Below, in pieces: positions 16,772 to 25,069 of a stretch of 64,000 bases of DNA. The notes below the pieces were generated by a model. It was not told the DNA's origin, ran no database searches, and worked only from the letters and a program-made list of their open reading frames with translations. Made by a program: the position numbers and the translations under genes. Positions within the stretch are counted from its first letter, which is position 1, and each line of letters begins with the position of its first letter. The stretch is from assembly GCF_014190775.1 (NCBI RefSeq), contig NZ_JACHVP010000001.1, positions 1,240,001 through 1,304,000 of the forward strand, read 5' to 3'. This DNA comes from Leifsonia aquatica (GTDB lineage: Bacteria > Actinomycetota > Actinomycetes > Actinomycetales > Microbacteriaceae).

Positions 16772-19519
16772 CTAGTCCCCGCTGCGGCGCGCGGCCTCCA
16801 CCAGTTCGTGCCGGGAGGCGGTGCCTGTCTTGGCGTAGATCCGCGAGAGGTGGAACGAGACGGTCGACCGGGTGATGAACAGCTCCTTCGCAATCTGTGT
16901 GTAGCTCAGGCCCTCCAGGATCAGGGCCGCGACCTCCCGCTCGCGCTCGCTCAGGTCGGCGAAGAGTGAGGGCGCATGCGTCGGCTCCGGTTGCGTGCCC
17001 GCGTCGTGTCCGGCGCCGCTCGAAAGCCGATCTGCAAGGAGGTCGGCGCCGATGCCACGCAAGGCGGAGTCCGCCGAGCGCCGGAGTTCCGCGCCTCGGG
17101 AGTCCTCCGCAGTGCGGGCGGCGACGTCGAATCGCAGGAGCGCGTCGATGGCGGGAAGCGACGGGATGCCGCGCGCGGCGACCTCCAGCAGCCGCGCGGT
17201 ACCGGCCGGCGACTCGTCGACCCGCGCCTCCAGCCAGTCGGCGACGACATCGGACCAGGGCGGCGGATCCACGGTGCGCAGGAGGTGTGCCCAGCCGGGC
17301 GCGTCCCCCGGTCGACCGGCCCATCCCGCCCCGATCGCCTGAGCGGCGTACCAGAGGTGGGGGACCTGCTCCTCGGCCCAATCCCCGGGATCGCCGAGGT
17401 CGCGGATGCGGCCTTCGAGCCAGGCGGCCCGCTGGGCGTCCGTCCCCACGAAGGCGAGCGCGAGCACGTCGACGATGTCCCCGGCGTGCACGGCGGCCGG
17501 CTGCGGGCCCGCGACGCGGATGCGCCGGGCCTCCGCGAGTGCTGCGCCGACCCGCTCGGGATCGCCCGCGACGACCCCGGCCAACGGCTCGATCGCCGCG
17601 GTCAACGGCGCCGCGTTGCGCAGCGTCCCGGCGCGCGAGAGATCGATCATCATCGCGGCGCGCGGCCATTGCCCGTTGACGAAGTGGGCGAACCCCTGCA
17701 GCGCGTGGAACACACCGTCGCCGAAGTCCATCAGCCCGTCCCCGAAGCGGGAGGTGACGAGACCGAGGTCCCCGATCGCCTGCTCCGGCATCCCGGTCAG
17801 CGACATCACCGCGCCACGCCACGCGAGGCTGACCGTCCCGAGGGGGGTGGAGGCCAGCTGCGCCCGGTCGACGGAGAGGAGCGAGGGGATGGACATGCGC
17901 TCGTCGACCGGAGCCGCGCGCTGCGCCGCCTGCCCGTGGGCGAGACCGAAGTATCCCTGCACGGCCGGGTCGGTGACGGGGCCCTCCTTCGCCGTGTCGA
18001 GATCGTGGAGCGCGCGCTGCGGCGACCGCCCCGCCGCGACCGTCGACCAGGCGCGCAGCACCCGGGCGCGGTACGCCGTCAGCGGGTCGACCGCGGCGAG
18101 CTCCTCCTCCGTCAGCGTCTCGAGCACGTCGCTCGAGGCGACGAAGCGCTTCTCGGCGGCGAACGTCGCGCCGACGAGGAACCGGGCCCGGGGCTCGAGG
18201 CTCACGTCGTCCTGCCGCACGCTGATGTCCTCCAGATCGAGGGCGAGGATCGACTCGAAGTCGGCCGCGAACGTGTCCGTCTCGGCATCCTCGGGTCCGG
18301 CGGCCATGCGGGCGGCGTACCGGCGGAATCGCGCGGCCTCGCGGTACCGCAGGCGCTCGTGGAGTGCGTCGGCGAACATCCGCAGGTCGGCCGCGAGTCC
18401 GTCATCGGATCCGCGGGCGGCCGCGACCCGATGCCGCAGGCGGTCGCCGGGCGACGGGACGCGTGCCGCTGCGGCGGCGTGCATCCGCTCGCGCGTGGCG
18501 GGCGGGATGTTGTCGTAGACCGCGGCCCGCACCACACCGTGGAAGATGCGGGCCCGTGGCGTCGCGCCGGTGCGATCGGTGACCACCAGCCGCTCGCGCG
18601 TCAGGAGGTCGAGGGCCGGCCCGATGTCGGGCACGTCGGCGACGGCGCTGAGGACGAACGGCTCGGCGCCGTCGCCACCGAGCACCGCGATCGCGCTGAG
18701 CGCGGCCACCGCGTCCGGGTCGAGTCGGGCGAGCCGCTCGCCCATCGTGGCGATGAGGTCGCTCGACGCCGGGAGCTCGTTGCGCTCGGCGAGCGCGGAC
18801 AGCTCGGTGGCGTCATGCTCGTGTAGCAGGGAGCGCAGGAACAGCGGGCTGCCACCGGTGTGCGCGCGGAGGGCCCGGGCCAGCCCCGGACCCGCGTCGG
18901 GTGCGGCCTCCCGGATCAGCTCCAGGGTCGCGTCGTCGTCGAGCCCGTCGACCACGACGCCGACGACGGACGGGATGTCCGCGAGCCGCGAGCGCCAGCG
19001 CGCGTGGCGTGCACCGTCGGGGCGGTGGGCGGCGACCAGGAGCACGCGGTCGCCAGCCATGCGCTCCATGAGGACGCCGACGGCGTCGAGCGACTCGGGG
19101 TCGGCCCAGTGCAGGTCGTCCAGCACGACGACGAGGGGAGAGTCCCCGGCGAGCGCATCGAGGTGGGCGCCGAGAGCCCGGGAGGCACTCAGCGCGTTCG
19201 ACGGCAGGCCCGCAGTCTCGACGCCGAGCTGATCGAGCAGACCGAGCGGGTCGCTCTGCGTGTCCTCGTACGCCGTCGCTCGCACCACGGCTCCGGCGGG
19301 GACCCGCTGGGCGACCGTGCGGGCGAGCTGGGTCTTGCCGAAGCCGGCCTGCCCTTCGATGTCGAGCACGGTCGGAATGCCCGCTGTCGCGCGCGCGACC
19401 GCGTCGTCGACCGCCGCCTCGATCCCCGCCGACCAGTGCACGCGTGCCCTCCGCCGCTGTCGTCCGGCCGGTCGGGTCGCCCCTCCGGCCGCATCGTCAG
19501 GGCGATTGTACCGATTCAC
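16772..19519 (-). CDS. LuxR-family regulator with ATPase domain (LAL type)
   Basis: About 915 aa. The N-terminal AAA-type ATPase has Walker A in EGQAGFGKTQLA and Walker B in LVVVLDDLHWAD. A long helical TPR-like middle follows, and the C-terminal LuxR helix-turn-helix is DLSEREREVAALILEGLSYT, continuing into the recognition helix. LAL proteins are large ATP-dependent activators that respond to small ligands. The start is uncertain: ATG at 19519 overlaps the previous gene by 23 nt, and a GTG start near residue 28 is also possible. Likely targets are the adjacent DUF6790 and hydrolase genes; this is inference from position. Confidence 0.9.
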   Translation of the reverse strand: MNRYNRPDDAAGGATRPAGRQRRRARVHWSAGIEAAVDDAVARATAGIPTVLDIEGQAGFGKTQLARTVAQRVPAGAVVRATAYEDTQSDPLGLLDQLGVETAGLPSNALSASRALGAHLDALAGDSPLVVVLDDLHWADPESLDAVGVLMERMAGDRVLLVAAHRPDGARHARWRSRLADIPSVVGVVVDGLDDDATLELIREAAPDAGPGLARALRAHTGGSPLFLRSLLHEHDATELSALAERNELPASSDLIATMGERLARLDPDAVAALSAIAVLGGDGAEPFVLSAVADVPDIGPALDLLTRERLVVTDRTGATPRARIFHGVVRAAVYDNIPPATRERMHAAAAARVPSPGDRLRHRVAAARGSDDGLAADLRMFADALHERLRYREAARFRRYAARMAAGPEDAETDTFAADFESILALDLEDISVRQDDVSLEPRARFLVGATFAAEKRFVASSDVLETLTEEELAAVDPLTAYRARVLRAWSTVAAGRSPQRALHDLDTAKEGPVTDPAVQGYFGLAHGQAAQRAAPVDERMSIPSLLSVDRAQLASTPLGTVSLAWRGAVMSLTGMPEQAIGDLGLVTSRFGDGLMDFGDGVFHALQGFAHFVNGQWPRAAMMIDLSRAGTLRNAAPLTAAIEPLAGVVAGDPERVGAALAEARRIRVAGPQPAAVHAGDIVDVLALAFVGTDAQRAAWLEGRIRDLGDPGDWAEEQVPHLWYAAQAIGAGWAGRPGDAPGWAHLLRTVDPPPWSDVVADWLEARVDESPAGTARLLEVAARGIPSLPAIDALLRFDVAARTAEDSRGAELRRSADSALRGIGADLLADRLSSGAGHDAGTQPEPTHAPSLFADLSEREREVAALILEGLSYTQIAKELFITRSTVSFHLSRIYAKTGTASRHELVEAARRSGD

Positions 19520-20456
19520 CGACCGGCGTCCACGGGGAGAGTCGTGGCAGCCAGCACCGCACGCTGCGGCGGTAGCCCTCGAACGCGTCGCCGAAGCGCT
19601 GGGCGAGATCGGCCTCCTCGAACGGCCGCACCAGGTGGTTCCAGACCAGTGAGCCGATCAGCGCGTAGGCGACGACCATCCACGACTGCACCAGCAGACC
19701 GACCGCGACGGCCTGGACGATGCCGGCCAGCGCCATCGGGTTGCGCACCCAGCGGTACGGGCCCGCGACGACAAGGCGGTTCGGCATCGCCACCGGCAGC
19801 GGTGTGCCGCCGCCCCGCGTGGACATCGAGATGGCCGACCAGATGCCCAGCGCGCTGGCGAGGATCAGCACCATGGCGCCGAGCGCGACCGCTCCGGGCG
19901 GGAAGGCGAGGCGGAAGCCCCAACGGCTCTCGAGGAGGGCGATCACGACCGGGAGGACGACGAGGAAGAAGCCCCAGAAGACGACGATCTGGCCGAAGGT
20001 CGCAACGACGTGGGCTGCCGTCGATCGATGCGCAGACGCCGGACGGAACCGGAACGGCCCCTGCACGATCCACTCGGCCGGGAGCCTGCCCAGGAGCATC
20101 GCGCAGAGAGCGACGACCGAGCAGCCGGCCGCCGCCAGCATGAGCAGCACTCCCCATCCCGCCAGGGTGCTGACGGTGGCGTAGACGGCGAGCGCCACGC
20201 TCACGACGCACGTCCAGACCGTCGCGATCACGACCGCGGTGCGTACCCCTGCCGCCGCGATCGCCGAGGCGATCACGAACAGCGGGATGTCGGCGGCCGC
20301 GACCGGCACCGGGTCGAGGGCGCCCAGCGTCGACGTCCGCACCAGCGGCCAGGCGAACACGGCCACCCACCAGACAGCGCCGGCCAGCGCTTGGAGCGCG
20401 AAGTACGCGCGGCCCCAGCGGCGCGGCAGAACGAATGAGACCCCCATCGAGCACAT
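19497..20456 (-). CDS. Isoprenylcysteine carboxyl methyltransferase (ICMT)-like membrane protein
   Basis: About 319 aa, eight or so membrane helices. The C-terminal ICMT/PEMT-type SAM-binding motif is clear: LVVAGPYRWVRNPMALAGI, then a helix and RPFEEADLAQRFGDAFEGYR before the end. Bacterial members methylate unknown small molecules or lipids. ATG at 20456 and ATG at 20447 (MGVSFVLPRRW) are both possible; neither has a strong ribosome-binding site. The end overlaps the LAL gene start by 23 nt. Confidence 0.87.
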   Translation of the reverse strand: MCSMGVSFVLPRRWGRAYFALQALAGAVWWVAVFAWPLVRTSTLGALDPVPVAAADIPLFVIASAIAAAGVRTAVVIATVWTCVVSVALAVYATVSTLAGWGVLLMLAAAGCSVVALCAMLLGRLPAEWIVQGPFRFRPASAHRSTAAHVVATFGQIVVFWGFFLVVLPVVIALLESRWGFRLAFPPGAVALGAMVLILASALGIWSAISMSTRGGGTPLPVAMPNRLVVAGPYRWVRNPMALAGIVQAVAVGLLVQSWMVVAYALIGSLVWNHLVRPFEEADLAQRFGDAFEGYRRSVRCWLPRLSPWTPVGESVQSP

Positions 20457-20510
20457 TCTGGCAGGCGGCACGACCGGTGCGCGGGAGGGACGCGGTGGTA
20501 CCGTCTGGCT

Positions 20511-20906
20511 ATGCGCCGCTGGGGGAGTGCAGGAGTTCTGATCGCCGTGCTGGTGTGCGGCACGGGCCTCGCGGGGTGCACCACTGTGGGGAACTGCGCA
20601 GGGGCGATCACACCCAGGCCGCAGGTCAGCGTCTCCGTGAAGGCGTGGGTGACCGAGCATCCCGACACCAACGTGCGTGTCTGCGTCGGCGGTGAGTGCG
20701 CCGTCGGGTTCAACGAGGTGACCGTCGACGGCGCGATGCCGTCGACTCCTTTCAAGCAGGGAAGCACCGTCGATGTCGAGGTCGACGCGATCAGTGGTTC
20801 TACCGTCGTCCGTACGATGGTGAAGACGGCCTCTGTCGCTCCAGACGGCTGCGGGCAATGGGGCGCGAGGCTGACCCTCACCGCCGACGGAGACCTTCGG
20901 CAGTGA
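20511..20906 (+). CDS. Small lipoprotein of unknown function
   Basis: 131 aa. The N-terminus is a signal peptide (MRRWG, hydrophobic LIAVLVCGTGLAG) ending in the lipobox LAGC at residues 20-23, so Cys23 should be lipidated and the protein anchored outside the membrane. The mature part is beta-rich with four more Cys (NCAGA, VCVGGEC, DGCGQW), consistent with two disulfides. I do not recognise the domain. It is divergent from the ICMT-like gene. Confidence 0.82.
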   Translation: MRRWGSAGVLIAVLVCGTGLAGCTTVGNCAGAITPRPQVSVSVKAWVTEHPDTNVRVCVGGECAVGFNEVTVDGAMPSTPFKQGSTVDVEVDAISGSTVVRTMVKTASVAPDGCGQWGARLTLTADGDLRQ

Positions 20907-20919
20907 GGGCGGACGGTCC

Positions 20920-21486
20920 TCAGGTCGTGCGGGTGCCGAGCAGGGTGCCCGAGGCGAGCACGTGCCCGGCGAGTGCACCGGGAAGCTCGGCGGGGGAGGA
21001 GAGTGCCGCGAGGTCCACCGGGGCGTCGAGCGCGTAGAGGTGGAACCGGTAGCGGTGCGTGCCGTGGCCGGGCAGGGGGCGCGGCCCGACGTACCGTGCG
21101 ACACCGAGCCGGAGCGGAAGGAAGCGGAAGCGCGGATCGTCGGCGCGGATGGCGCCTTCCTCGACACCGCCGGTCGGCGGGAACGCGACGACGGTGTGCA
21201 GGCCCGGCACTGGTCCCGGGACGTCGAGGTCTTCGAACACGAGCAGGAGGTCGACCGTCCCGTCCGGCAGTGCGCTCCACTCGAGCGCGGGGGAGATGCT
21301 CGTACCGATCAGCGCGCCGCAGTTCTTCGCCGGGATGATGCCGCCGTCGGCGAACGCCGGCGACGTCAGGGTGAGCCGGCCGCCGGTCGTGAGTTCGGGG
21401 GCGTTGGCGATGCTCAATGCCTCGTCGGGGCGGCGCTTGCGCAGCGCGCGGCCGAGCGGGACGAAGAGGGCTTCGACGGGATGCAT
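20920..21486 (-). CDS. YbhB/YbcL (PEBP/RKIP-like) family protein
   Basis: 188 aa. PEBP signature regions are present: LTLTSPAFADGG, SPALEWSALPDGTVDLLLVFEDLD, HTVVAFPPT, YVGPRPLPGHGTHRYRFHLYALD. The family binds small anionic ligands; bacterial function is not settled. ATG at 21486 gives the N-terminal extension GRALRKRRPDEALS, which I recall in actinobacterial members, so the start appears genuine even though it lies inside the preceding MarR gene by 73 nt. Co-transcribed with that gene. Confidence 0.88.
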   Translation of the reverse strand: MHPVEALFVPLGRALRKRRPDEALSIANAPELTTGGRLTLTSPAFADGGIIPAKNCGALIGTSISPALEWSALPDGTVDLLLVFEDLDVPGPVPGLHTVVAFPPTGGVEEGAIRADDPRFRFLPLRLGVARYVGPRPLPGHGTHRYRFHLYALDAPVDLAALSSPAELPGALAGHVLASGTLLGTRTT

Positions 21487-21923
21487 GGTGTTCCTGTTCC
21501 TGAGTCGGCGATGTGGAGGAGGAGCGAAGCGACGCGTCGGATGTCGTCCTGCTCCCCGGGGGTCAGCTGGGTGAGGCGATGGTTGAGCCAGTCCTCGCGG
21601 TGGCGCCGGGAGGCGTCGGCGGCTTCCCGGCCCTGCTCGGTCAGGGTGAAGATCACCTTGCGCCGGTCGTCGGTCGCGCGTGCCTTCGTGATGTGGCCGA
21701 GCTCCTCGAGCCGCCGCACGGTCTGGCTCACTGAGCCGAGGGTGACCCGGCCGGCGTCGGCGAGGTCGCTGAGGCTCATCGGCCCGCGCTTGCCGAGCAC
21801 CACGAGGACGAGCAGCGCCGCCTCGGAGACCTCGCCCTCGACCCGCTCCGAGCGGAAGCGGCTGTAGAGCCGGGTGACCGCGCGCCGCAGTTCGGCGCCG
21901 ACGTCGTCGACCTCTGCGCCCAT
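21414..21923 (-). CDS. MarR-family transcriptional regulator
   Basis: 169 aa. Winged helix: PMSLSDLADAGRVTLGSVSQ, then TVRRLEELGHITKARATDDRR with the wing VIFTLTEQGRE. The core ends near residue 145; the last 25 residues are low-complexity and arginine/serine-rich and come from the stretch that overlaps the PEBP gene by 73 nt. It probably represses its own promoter through the palindromes at 21941-21966, 18 nt upstream of the start, and so controls the PEBP gene too. Confidence 0.9.
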   Translation of the reverse strand: MGAEVDDVGAELRRAVTRLYSRFRSERVEGEVSEAALLVLVVLGKRGPMSLSDLADAGRVTLGSVSQTVRRLEELGHITKARATDDRRKVIFTLTEQGREAADASRRHREDWLNHRLTQLTPGEQDDIRRVASLLLHIADSGTGTPCIPSKPSSSRSAARCASAAPTRH

Positions 21924-21940
21924 CCCGCACCTCCGATTGC

Positions 21941-21966
21941 TTAGTAGACCGAACTAATTGCTTAGT
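21941..21966. promoter_or_regulatory. MarR operator: overlapping TTAGT/ACTAA palindromes
   Basis: TTAGT 21941-21945, ACTAA 21953-21957 and TTAGT 21962-21966 make two overlapping inverted repeats: TTAGT-N7-ACTAA and ACTAATTGCTTAGT. The same block is also a direct repeat of ATTGCTTAGTAGACC (21936-21950 and 21957-21971). The block is strikingly AT-rich for this genome and sits immediately upstream of the MarR start codon at 21923, where a repressor would block transcription. Confidence 0.8.
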
Positions 21967-22105
21967 AGACCATAGCATCGGCCTCGGCGAGCGCGTCTGC
22001 GCTCGCTAGGGACATCTGCCCGTGCGCGCGCCCGCGCAGACGTACCGAGGCGCCGCAGTCGCACGCAGACGGAGCCGGAGCCGGTGCCGGCGGTAGCCTG
22101 GCCCC

Positions 22106-22903
22106 ATGCCTGCCGACGAGATCCCGCTCGCAGGAGGGAACGCCTCCCTCGGTGTCGTGCGGGTCGGCGACACCGTGCGCAAGCCGTGGACAGCCGCCAG
22201 CCCCGCCGTGACCGCTTTCACGGAGTGGGTGGGCGGGCACGGAGTCGACGTGCCGAGGCCGCTCGGGCGCGATGACCGGGGGCGTCAGGTCAGCGAGTTC
22301 GTCGCCGGCCCTCTGGCGATGGACTCCGACCGGCTGGGTCTCGACGACCTGGCTCGAGTCGGTCGACTGGTGCGGCGCATCCACGATGCGGCGGCCGGGT
22401 TCACGCCACCGTCGGATGCCGAATGGGACGTGCTCATCCCGGTACCGGATGCGGACCTCGTCTGCCACAACGACCTCGCCCCGTGGAATCTCATCGTGGG
22501 GGAGCGCTGGGTCTTCATCGACTGGGACGGCGCGGGCCCGAGCACCCGCCTCTGGGATCTCGCGTACGCGGCCCAGGCCTTCACCCTGAACGACGTCACG
22601 GAGCCACCGGCCGAGGCCGCCGCGCGCCTGGCCGCCTTCCTCGACGGCTACCGTCCCGACAGAGCGTTACGCGCAGCCCTGCCACGCACCCTCGGCGAGC
22701 GCACGGCAGCGATGCACTCGCTGCTCCGCACCGCCCACGAGACCGGCCGCGAGCCGTGGGGCACCATGTACGTCGAGGGGCACGGCGAGCACTGGCGCGC
22801 GGCGACGGAGTACGTCACAGCGCACGAAGAGGTCTGGCGGCGCGCCCTCGAAGTGCACGCACCCCGAGAGGCGCCGCGTGGTGGCGCAGGAGGACGTGCC
22901 TAG
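22106..22903 (+). CDS. Aminoglycoside phosphotransferase/choline kinase-like protein
   Basis: 265 aa APH-fold protein. The Brenner-type catalytic loop is VCHNDLAPWNLIV and the metal-binding Asp lies in FIDWDGAGPS, followed by DLAYAAQAF. The N-terminal lobe is short (GNASLGVVRVGDTVRKPW), as in many chromosomal phosphotransferases of unknown substrate. Antibiotic resistance should not be assumed. Its stop overlaps the MFS gene stop by 4 nt in convergent orientation. Confidence 0.9.
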   Translation: MPADEIPLAGGNASLGVVRVGDTVRKPWTAASPAVTAFTEWVGGHGVDVPRPLGRDDRGRQVSEFVAGPLAMDSDRLGLDDLARVGRLVRRIHDAAAGFTPPSDAEWDVLIPVPDADLVCHNDLAPWNLIVGERWVFIDWDGAGPSTRLWDLAYAAQAFTLNDVTEPPAEAAARLAAFLDGYRPDRALRAALPRTLGERTAAMHSLLRTAHETGREPWGTMYVEGHGEHWRAATEYVTAHEEVWRRALEVHAPREAPRGGAGGRA

Positions 22904-24159
22904 TCGCTGACCCCGTCCTCCACGTGCCGCGCGGTGCGGAACGGGGACAGCGCGAGGAAGGCCGTCGCCGCCAGGATCCCGGCGATCGCGACCCACAGCG
23001 CCGGACGATAGCCGGCGGCGGTCGCGAGCACCCCTCCCAGTGGTGCGCCGAGGACGATCATCGCCCTGTTCGCCGAACGGATCGTCGTATTCGTGCGCGC
23101 CTGCAACGCGTCGGGCGTGACCGCTTGCCGGTAGCCCATCTCGTTGGCATTGCTCAGGCCGAGCCCGAGACCGTAGAACGCCTGCCCGAGTGTGAGGATC
23201 GTGACGACCACCCACCGGTCGGCCGTGGCAGGCGCGAGCGCGATCAGCGTCCAGCCGACGACCATGACCAGGTTGCTCGCGATCACGACCGGTCCCGCGC
23301 CCCACCGGCGGCCCGCCCGCAGCGAGACGGAACTCCCCAGCAGGGCGGCGATGCCGGCGCCCGCCAGCGCGACACCCAGCTGGAACGCGGTGAGGTTCAG
23401 TCCCAGCAGGGCGAACGTGGTGAAGACGGTGCCCAGGATGCTGTTGAAGAAGAACCAGGCGTGCGTCCCGATGGACATCGGTCCGAGCACCCGGTGGCCG
23501 TACACCCAGCGGAGGCCCTCGCCGATCTCGCCCCGCAGCTTGGACGCCGGGACGGATCGTGCCGGTGCCTCCTCGACGCGGACACGCCAGATCGCTATCG
23601 CAGAGAAGACGTACGAGGCCGCGTCGACCACGATGGCGGCCGCGGCGCCGACGAGAGACACGAGGGCGCCAGCCACGAGCGGGCCCGCGGTCTGGGAGAC
23701 GGCATCGCTCTGGTCCGTCCGGGCGTGGGCGGCGACGAGCTGCGCTCGCGGCACGATCCTCGGCACCAGCGACTGCGAGGCGGCATCGCCCACCAGCGAG
23801 AGCGTTCCCACCACGACGACGATCCCCAGCAGCACCGGAATGCCGAGCACTCCGAGAAGGAAGAGCAGCGGGATCAGCAGCAGCACGGCAGCACGACCGA
23901 GGTCGGACCCGATGAGGAGCGGTCGTCTGCGCCGCCGATCCACCAGCGCGCCCACGACCAGTCCGAGGACAAGATAGGGGAGCCACCGTGCCGCGTTGAT
24001 CAGGCCGACGTCGATCGCCGTGCCGCCGAGATCCGCGAGGACGAGCACCTGAAGCGCCAGCGTCGTGACGTAGGTGCCGAAACCCGAGACGGTGTACGAC
24101 GCCCAGAAGGCGACGAACCCGCGCACCCGGAAGACGTCGCGTCTCCCCGGATCCGGCAT
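22900..24159 (-). CDS. MFS transporter, MFS_3/EntS-like
   Basis: 419 aa with twelve predicted helices; ATG at 24159 follows GAGGGGG. The MFS motif A region is GALVDRRRRRPLLIGSDLGR, and the N-terminus FRVRGFVAFWASYTVSGFGT is typical of the MFS_3 group (enterobactin exporter and macrolide exporter relatives). Probable drug or metabolite exporter. The divergent metallo-beta-lactamase-fold gene starts 100 nt away. Confidence 0.92.
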   Translation of the reverse strand: MPDPGRRDVFRVRGFVAFWASYTVSGFGTYVTTLALQVLVLADLGGTAIDVGLINAARWLPYLVLGLVVGALVDRRRRRPLLIGSDLGRAAVLLLIPLLFLLGVLGIPVLLGIVVVVGTLSLVGDAASQSLVPRIVPRAQLVAAHARTDQSDAVSQTAGPLVAGALVSLVGAAAAIVVDAASYVFSAIAIWRVRVEEAPARSVPASKLRGEIGEGLRWVYGHRVLGPMSIGTHAWFFFNSILGTVFTTFALLGLNLTAFQLGVALAGAGIAALLGSSVSLRAGRRWGAGPVVIASNLVMVVGWTLIALAPATADRWVVVTILTLGQAFYGLGLGLSNANEMGYRQAVTPDALQARTNTTIRSANRAMIVLGAPLGGVLATAAGYRPALWVAIAGILAATAFLALSPFRTARHVEDGVSD

Positions 24160-24258
24160 GCTGCCCCCTCGCTGGCTCTTCCGACCAGAGTAGCGAAACC
24201 CCTTCCCTCCCTTGCGCCGCATGGGGGACGATGCCGGTACGAGTCGAGGGAGGTCGGG

Positions 24259-25059
24259 ATGCTGACGACGGTCGCACCGGGCGTGCTGGTCCACGAGAGC
24301 ACGTTCTGCCAGAGCAACACGATCGTCGTGCAGGGCGAGGAGGGGGTGCTGCTCGTCGATCCGGGCATCCTGGAGGACGAGCTCGCCTGCCTCACCCGCG
24401 ATCTGTCCGCGGCGGGGCAGGAGGTCGTCGCCGGGTTCTCGACGCACCCGCATTGGGATCATCTACTCTGGCACGCCTCGCTCGGCGACGCGCCCCGCTA
24501 CGCCACGGCCGTCGCCGCGTCGACGGCCCACGAGCGACTGGCCGGCGGGATCGATGCGAAGCGGTTCGGGATCCCCGAGGAGGCACCCCTCGGCCTGCTC
24601 GGGGGAACGGTCGGCGTCCCGGACGGCGCGACGCAGTTGTCGTGGGCGGGTCCCGGCGTCCGGATCGTGGAGCACCGCGCGCACGCACCGGGCCACGCGG
24701 CGCTGTTGATCGGGGACGGAACCGTGCTCGTCGCCGGCGACATGCTCTCGGACGTCCTCATCCCGATGCTCGATCTGAACAGCGCCGCCGACCCGATCGG
24801 CGAGTACCTCGCCGCCCTCGATCTTCTCGAGAACGCGGCAGCGGACGCCGAGGTCGTCATCCCGGGGCACGGCTCGGTCGGAGACGCCGGCGAATTGCGC
24901 ACACGCATCGCGCTCGACCACGCGTACCTGCTCGCTCTGCGGGACGGCCGCACCCCGGACGACCCGCGGATCGGCCCCTCGGCGAAACCGGGCTGGGAGT
25001 GGGTCGCCGACGTCCACACGGGACAGGTCGCTCGCCTGGGCGCGACGAACGCGGGCTGA
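24259..25059 (+). CDS. Metallo-beta-lactamase-fold hydrolase
   Basis: 266 aa, ATG with GGGAGG upstream. The metal site motif is H63PHWDH68, with later ligands in HAPGHAALLIGDG, AGDML and IPGHG. The group is glyoxalase II/MBL-fold generic hydrolases acting on thioesters, lactones or similar substrates. It has no secretion signal, so it is cytoplasmic and not a classical beta-lactamase. Convergent with the amidohydrolase gene with an 10-nt gap. Confidence 0.92.
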   Translation: MLTTVAPGVLVHESTFCQSNTIVVQGEEGVLLVDPGILEDELACLTRDLSAAGQEVVAGFSTHPHWDHLLWHASLGDAPRYATAVAASTAHERLAGGIDAKRFGIPEEAPLGLLGGTVGVPDGATQLSWAGPGVRIVEHRAHAPGHAALLIGDGTVLVAGDMLSDVLIPMLDLNSAADPIGEYLAALDLLENAAADAEVVIPGHGSVGDAGELRTRIALDHAYLLALRDGRTPDDPRIGPSAKPGWEWVADVHTGQVARLGATNAG

Positions 25060-25069
25060 CCGGGCCCGG

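Noticed and set aside
22106-22903. Calling the APH-fold gene an aminoglycoside resistance gene
   Set aside because: The fold is shared by many metabolic kinases and the N-terminal lobe does not match a known resistance enzyme.
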